A stretch of 38,806 nt of DNA. Source: an uncultured Mycoplasmataceae bacterium. Its GTDB lineage: Bacteria; Bacillota_I; Bacilli_A; Mycoplasmatales; Mycoplasmoidaceae. The notes beneath the pieces were generated by a model that saw nothing but the letters and a program-made list of their open reading frames with translations, did no database searches and had not been told where the DNA came from. Shown one piece after another: positions 34,428-38,806 of the stretch. The stretch is from contig CASESV010000007.1 of assembly GCA_949290735.1 (NCBI GenBank), positions 1 through 38,806 of the forward strand, in the 5' to 3' direction. The translations under genes were made by a program, and so were the position numbers. Positions within the stretch are counted from its first letter, which is position 1; each line of letters begins with the position of its first letter.

Positions 34428-35276
34428 TGATAAATCAAATTGTTCTTTTTGTATTTCGTATTCTCCACGAACTTTTTCTTTTATTTGTAAACATAAAAGA
34501 ATTAATGATGCTAATAAGCAAGCTCCACTAAATAAAAATAAACTAAGTGATGCAAAAAATAAAACCCTAACATCATTTACTTTATTATTGAAAGCCAATT
34601 CATTATTAAAACTTTCTAAATTTAATTTAACTAAATTATTTATTTCATTAATATTATTTCTACTATCATTTATTTTTGTTCTATCATCTTCTTTCTTTAA
34701 GATTTCTTCAATAAGTGAATATTCTTGTTCATAACTATTAAATTGATTTTTTAAAGTATTTAAATTTTGAATTTGTGTTGCAATAGATTTTGATCTTTCA
34801 TTCATAAAATCATTTAATTGTTTATATTTAGGATTTAAGCTACTCACAGTTGTTTTTAAAAAATCTTGAAAAGTTATTTGATTATTGTAAGTATTAAGAT
34901 TTTTACTAGCATTTTCTACAGAAGCACTATTAATTTTTGTTGCATTATTTCAACCGATAGATAAATTAACATTCACTTTAAAAATAGAATTATTTAAATT
35001 GTATTTATCTATCAGTGTTATATTAAAAGTCTTACCACTTTGAGTATCCATAGAAGCTTTTCGAGATTTTATATTATCTATATCTAGAACTCATGGTTTT
35101 ATTAATTCTTGATTATCTGTATTATTTTGAGCTAAAGCATAATATGTAATGTTTGTGTTTACATTTAATGTGAATCCAAATAAACAAATAAGACCAGCAG
35201 CAAATGTACTACCAAAAAATAATGATAAGATCAAAGTTGCTAATTTATATTTTTTGTATCTAGTTTCGAAAGCCAT
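34416..35276 (-). CDS. Two-helix membrane protein with central coiled-coil region, unknown
   Basis: This 286-residue protein, read through TGA codons as Trp, is not recognised as any family. It has one hydrophobic helix near the N-terminus (about residues 12-37), an outside-facing region of about 200 residues rich in Asn, Ser and Lys with heptad-like helices in its second half ([20 protein letters not shown]...), and a second helix at about residues 237-263, followed by a short charged cytoplasmic tail ([18 protein letters not shown]). It is transcribed divergently from the transglutaminase-like gene across an 80-base spacer and converges on uvrB with a 12-base overlap. A surface-anchoring or secretion role is only a guess. 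Confidence 0.7.
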
Positions 35277-35301
35277 ATACTTCTATTTTACAATAAAAAA
35301 A

Positions 35302-35329
35302 TTGTTATATTAAAATAATAATATATAAT
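35302..35329 (+). promoter_or_regulatory. Promoter of the transglutaminase-like gene
   Basis: TTGTTA at 35302-35307 and TATAAT at 35324-35329 are separated by 16 bases, placing the start near 35336 and leaving a leader of about 20 bases. AAGG lies within 35345-35350 before ATG 35357. Confidence 0.5.
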
Positions 35330-35356
35330 TAATAAATTAAAAAATAAGGTATTTAT

Positions 35357-38300
35357 ATGAAAAAAATTAAATCGAAACTAATATTAATTGGTTCTATGTG
35401 TTCATTAATATTGGGGTTAACAATAATTCCAATAGTTTTAGTTTCATTATCTAATGCTAAAAAAGCTGTTGCATCTAATGAAAAACCGTTTAATATATCA
35501 TTTAAAACATCTAATGATTTTATAGATTTAGAATTTAGTAATAAATTAGCATCAAGTGTTGATGCAATGTTTATTAAAAAACAAGTAATAAATAATAAAG
35601 AAAAAATATTTAATAATGCCGATCAAAAAAATGATGATTTTTATGATCAAAATTTAGTTATTAGTAATATTAATTCAAATGATTATGATGGCACTGTAAC
35701 TTTTAAATTAGAACTTAATAATTGTAATAGTAATAATGAAAGTATTAGCAAACCCTTTAAATTTACCGGCTTTCAAATAAATAACCAAAATAATTATTAT
35801 ACAATTTCATTCAATGAAACCACAACTTATAACTATGGTGATCAAAATTATTATGCATCAGATTCAACTATATCATCAACCTGAATTAAAAATAAACTAA
35901 TTGCAAATAAAGGGTATGTTTTTAAAACTAATAATCTTTCATCAAGTTATAATTGAAATGCTAATTTAAACATTTCTTCTATTTTACCTAATGATGATGA
36001 AGGTAAATTAACTTTTGTAGCAACATTAAATGAAGCTACAAATGATCCAAGTAAATCATCAATAATTGAAAAAAAATTAACATTTACAGGCTTTTCTAAA
36101 ATACAACCACCTAATCCAGATGAAATTATTATTGATGATAATCCAAATGACATTCCAAGTGATAGACCAGGAAAGGAACCTATTACACAAGAAGAAATTA
36201 AGTGAGGGAATGTTTTACTTCCAAAAGTTGACGATAACAAAATTACAATGGATGATCTAGTAGAAATGCTAGATAAACATATTGGAAATATGAATTATGT
36301 TGAAGTGACTTTCGGAGAAAGAAGAATTAATGCATCATTAATGGCAGATGCTTTTGCAAAATGAATTACAACAAGATGAAAATATTTTCCTTATTTAGCA
36401 TTTTCAAACCCAGTATTTAAAATCAATATCAAAGATGAATCAGGACAAGAAATTTCATGAAAAAATAGAGATTGAAATAATGAAGCAACAATGAATGAAA
36501 CATTTTATGTTCACTCATTATCTACATATAAAGGAGCAATATTTGATTATTATGCTGATAAATGATTAAATCAAGGTTTCTATAAAGATTCATTTATTGA
36601 GTTTGTAAATAATTTTTTGAATCTTATAAGTCATGATATGAGTGGTATTGATAAAGCATGAACTGCATACTATTATGTAGCGAATTATTTAAATTATGAA
36701 GATTCATCTTCAATCGAGGCAACAATAGTAAATCATAAAGGAGTATGTGCTGACTATGCAAGTTTAATGTCTTTATTATGTAATATTGTAGGTGTTCCAT
36801 CACTTCCAATGGTTACTTCTCATAATAATATAAATTATTCAGCAATGCATGAAATTGTTTGAGTTTATATTGATGATTTATTAGGAACAAATACTAAAAA
36901 ATGATATGCAATGGATCCTACATTTGCTTATGGAAGAAATGGAAGTTACAATGCTCCAATTTCATTTTGAGCAACCAATTTAATTCTTGAAAATGTCATA
37001 TTTAATTTTTCTTCTAACCCATATGAGATCTATCCATCTGATGAACACTATAATTCAAATTTATTTTTTAATGTTCCTTGAAAAAAACTATATGATAATA
37101 ATTCACTAGAAACTAGAAAAATTCCTGATACTTTGGTAAGTACAAAATATAACTACAAGAGTAATCCTGTATATTATGATGGTTATTGATATTATTATTG
37201 TTATGATAATAAATATCAAACAGATAGCAGGAATAATAATAAATTGGTAAGATCTAAATTTGTAACATCTAATACTTATGAAGTTGTAATTGATTTTGGT
37301 AATCCTTCAAATCCTGATCCAAACAAGTTTGGATTTAATGTAAGCAATGAAATATGCAACATCTTTAAATGATTTAGCCAATCTTCTTTTAGATATCATT
37401 CATTTGGTTATAATGAGAAGATTGTTTTAGCTACAAATGTTAAAAAAACTGATCTTGATAATTCAGTAAAATTTTTAATTATTGATTTAAAAACTAAAGA
37501 ATGTAAGTTGATTAACCAAACGTTTGAGTATCATAAAGCAACATTAAGAGATTTTAATTTCTATATTAAAGATGGAAATATATACTATACATCCAATCCT
37601 TATGGTGAGGGACAAAATTTATGAAAAAACAAAACATATTCAAAACTTGATTTAACTAGTGAAGAATATGGCTTTTTAAACTCAACAAGTGATAATAATT
37701 CTAAATTATATAGAAAAATATTACTATATAGAACTATTGCAAGTACATATATGATTGGTACAGATCCAGTTAATAATGTTTCTAAAGAATCAAAAAAAGA
37801 GTTTTTACAATATTTGTATAATTTAGAGCAAGAATTAAATAATGGTCAAATTAAAAATTTCGATGATACTATAAAACAACTCGAAATAAAATATAATTCA
37901 TTTATTCCAAAAATTACTAGTGAAGGAATTATTAAAATGAATGAATTAAGTGATGTTTATCAATATGAAGAAGATTATGTAAATCAAATTGATGCATTAC
38001 CGCTAAATAAATTACTACTAATTGATAATTTATCTGACTTAATTAGCAATAATAACAATATTGCTTTTGATATTTATCATTCTAAATCAAAAAGTGGTAA
38101 CTTTAAAAAAGTTAGAGAAGAGCTTTATTTAGATAGTACAGGAATTAATGTTAGATTAAAGGATGTTGATGGTAGTTATCAAGGATATTATTATTTTGAA
38201 TATTATCCATATGGTTTGAATAATGAAAAAAAACGTACTAAAACTTTTGAAATTCAAATAGTAAAAACAAAAACATTACCTGATTATGAAGGTTTATTTT

Positions 38301-38683
38301 CACAATCTAAAAAGAATACAAATTATTATGACAATAGTAAGAATTGATATGAAAATAAAATAGCTTTAAATATCACATTACACAACATGTTAAATATTAA
38401 AAATGAAATTACATTAAAACTTAAGTATTTAAATCCAGAAACAAAACAAGAAATTGTTTTGGATACTTTAAAATTGAATAAAGGTAATTCTTCAATAACA
38501 CATAAATGAGCTATTGATAAACCATCAAAAAATAATCACGGTATTTATTGAATAGAATATGATACCATTTTCAATGAAAAAACAGCTAAATTCTATTCTA
38601 ATTTTTATTATCATTTTACAAAGGATGATATTGATAACTTTGATGTGAGTAAATGATCAACTTTGTCAAATATGATAAGATAG
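35357..38683 (+). CDS. Large surface protein with transglutaminase-like core and lipoprotein-type repeats
   Basis: This 1108-residue protein reads through many TGA codons as Trp. Residues 8-32 form a signal or anchor helix; Cys15 lies in it but GSMC is not a standard lipobox. Two N-terminal repeats end with GTVTFKLEL...KFTGFQ and GKLTFVATL...TFTGFS, close to the mycoplasma lipoprotein-17 domain pattern. A transglutaminase-like (papain-fold) core follows with Cys464 in HKGVCADYASL, His498 in AMHEIVWV and Asp520 in WYAMDPTFAYG. The remaining 580 residues have no domain I recognise and are Asn, Ser and Tyr rich. It should be exported by SecA and act on the surface; cross-linking or protease activity is inferred. 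Ends in a weak terminator. Confidence 0.8.
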
Positions 38684-38694
38684 CTTATTTTTTT
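38674..38694 (+). terminator. Possible intrinsic terminator overlapping the transglutaminase-like stop codon
   Basis: ATAAG (38675-38679), loop ATAG and CTTAT (38684-38688) form a short 5-bp stem extended by a G-T pair, followed by six T. It is short and A/T-rich. Confidence 0.4.
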
Positions 38695-38769
38695 AATTAC
38701 TATTTTTATTCAGCTAATACTTAGCGAAAATGAGCCCTACTTATAAAAATTAACATATTTAGCATTTCT
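38695..38769. other. Spacer before the last gene
   Basis: This AT-rich stretch contains TTATAAAAA-like elements at about 38741-38749 that could be a -10 for the next gene. I see no gene or RNA in it. Confidence 0.3.
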
Positions 38770-38792
38770 TCCTAATAATATATGTATTAGGA
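38770..38792 (+). promoter_or_regulatory. Hairpin enclosing the ribosome binding site of the last gene
   Basis: TCCTAATA (38770-38777) and TATTAGGA (38785-38792) form a perfect 8-bp stem with a 7-base loop. The 3' arm contains AGGA of the AGGAGA ribosome binding site (38789-38794) for the ATG at 38800, so the fold could limit translation. Confidence 0.5.
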
Positions 38793-38799
38793 GAACATT

Positions 38800-38806
38800 A
38801 TGGCAA
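38800..38806 (+). CDS. Start of a gene cut off by the window end
   Basis: ATGGCAA begins a coding sequence (Met-Ala...), with AGGAGA 5 to 6 bases upstream. Only two codons are visible, so the product cannot be named. Confidence 0.5.

Noticed and set aside
38711-38766. Possible CIRCE-type heat-shock operator before the last gene
   Set aside because: TTAGC occurs twice but there is no GAGTGCTAA inverted partner, so the CIRCE consensus is not met.

Overview
The window comes from a Mollicute (Mycoplasma, Ureaplasma or Malacoplasma type). The DNA is very AT-rich, genes are packed with 1 to 20 base overlaps, and UGA must be read as tryptophan: most genes are interrupted by in-frame TGA codons at positions where their families carry Trp (for example Z1 motif RARWFGY, Lgt motif GRWGNFFNGE, and SATPNEWE in UvrB). 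All coordinates below use genetic code 4. The species cannot be named from the sequence alone.

Region 1 (42-8449, minus strand) is a replication and topology block: dnaN, an S4-domain YaaA-like gene, gyrB, gyrA, then a family 2 glycosyltransferase, a DEDD-type exonuclease and galU. The order dnaN-yaaA-gyrB-gyrA is the ancestral Firmicute origin order without dnaA and recF. The coding direction flips at 8450-8530. Region 2 (8531-17747, plus strand) holds pth, tilS and lgt, then a nucleoside-type ABC transporter operon (BMP-family binding protein, double ATPase, two permeases) whose last gene is a degenerate 5-formyltetrahydrofolate cyclo-ligase homologue.

Region 3 (17744-21248, minus strand) is the accessory highlight: two overlapping genes, a GHKL ATPase resembling MutL/MORC and a Z1-domain superfamily 2 helicase-like protein. 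Related pairs elsewhere belong to restriction-modification or defence neighbourhoods, but no nuclease or methyltransferase gene is seen here. Diverging from it are a DUF2156 protein and a GNAT acetyltransferase (21363-23115), then a multi-pass membrane protein.

Region 4 (23994-34427, plus strand) has tRNA-Ile(GAU) and tRNA-Ala(UGC) followed by a clear terminator; purA, purB and hpt, which together convert hypoxanthine to AMP; secA, whose reading frame continues about 480 residues beyond the normal SecA end into a proline-rich and coiled-coil extension; a second membrane protein related to the one at 23136; and uvrB.

Region 5 (34416-38806) holds a two-helix membrane protein on the minus strand and, divergently, a 1108-residue predicted surface protein with two mycoplasma lipoprotein-type repeats and a transglutaminase-like Cys-His-Asp core. 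The window ends at the first codons of another gene whose ribosome binding site lies in a perfect 8-bp hairpin. No gene-free stretch exceeds about 145 bases, and no CRISPR array, insertion sequence or rRNA was seen. The purine transporter, hpt, purA and purB fit a scavenging, host-dependent life; the most unusual items are the GHKL-Z1 pair, the extended SecA and the transglutaminase-like protein.
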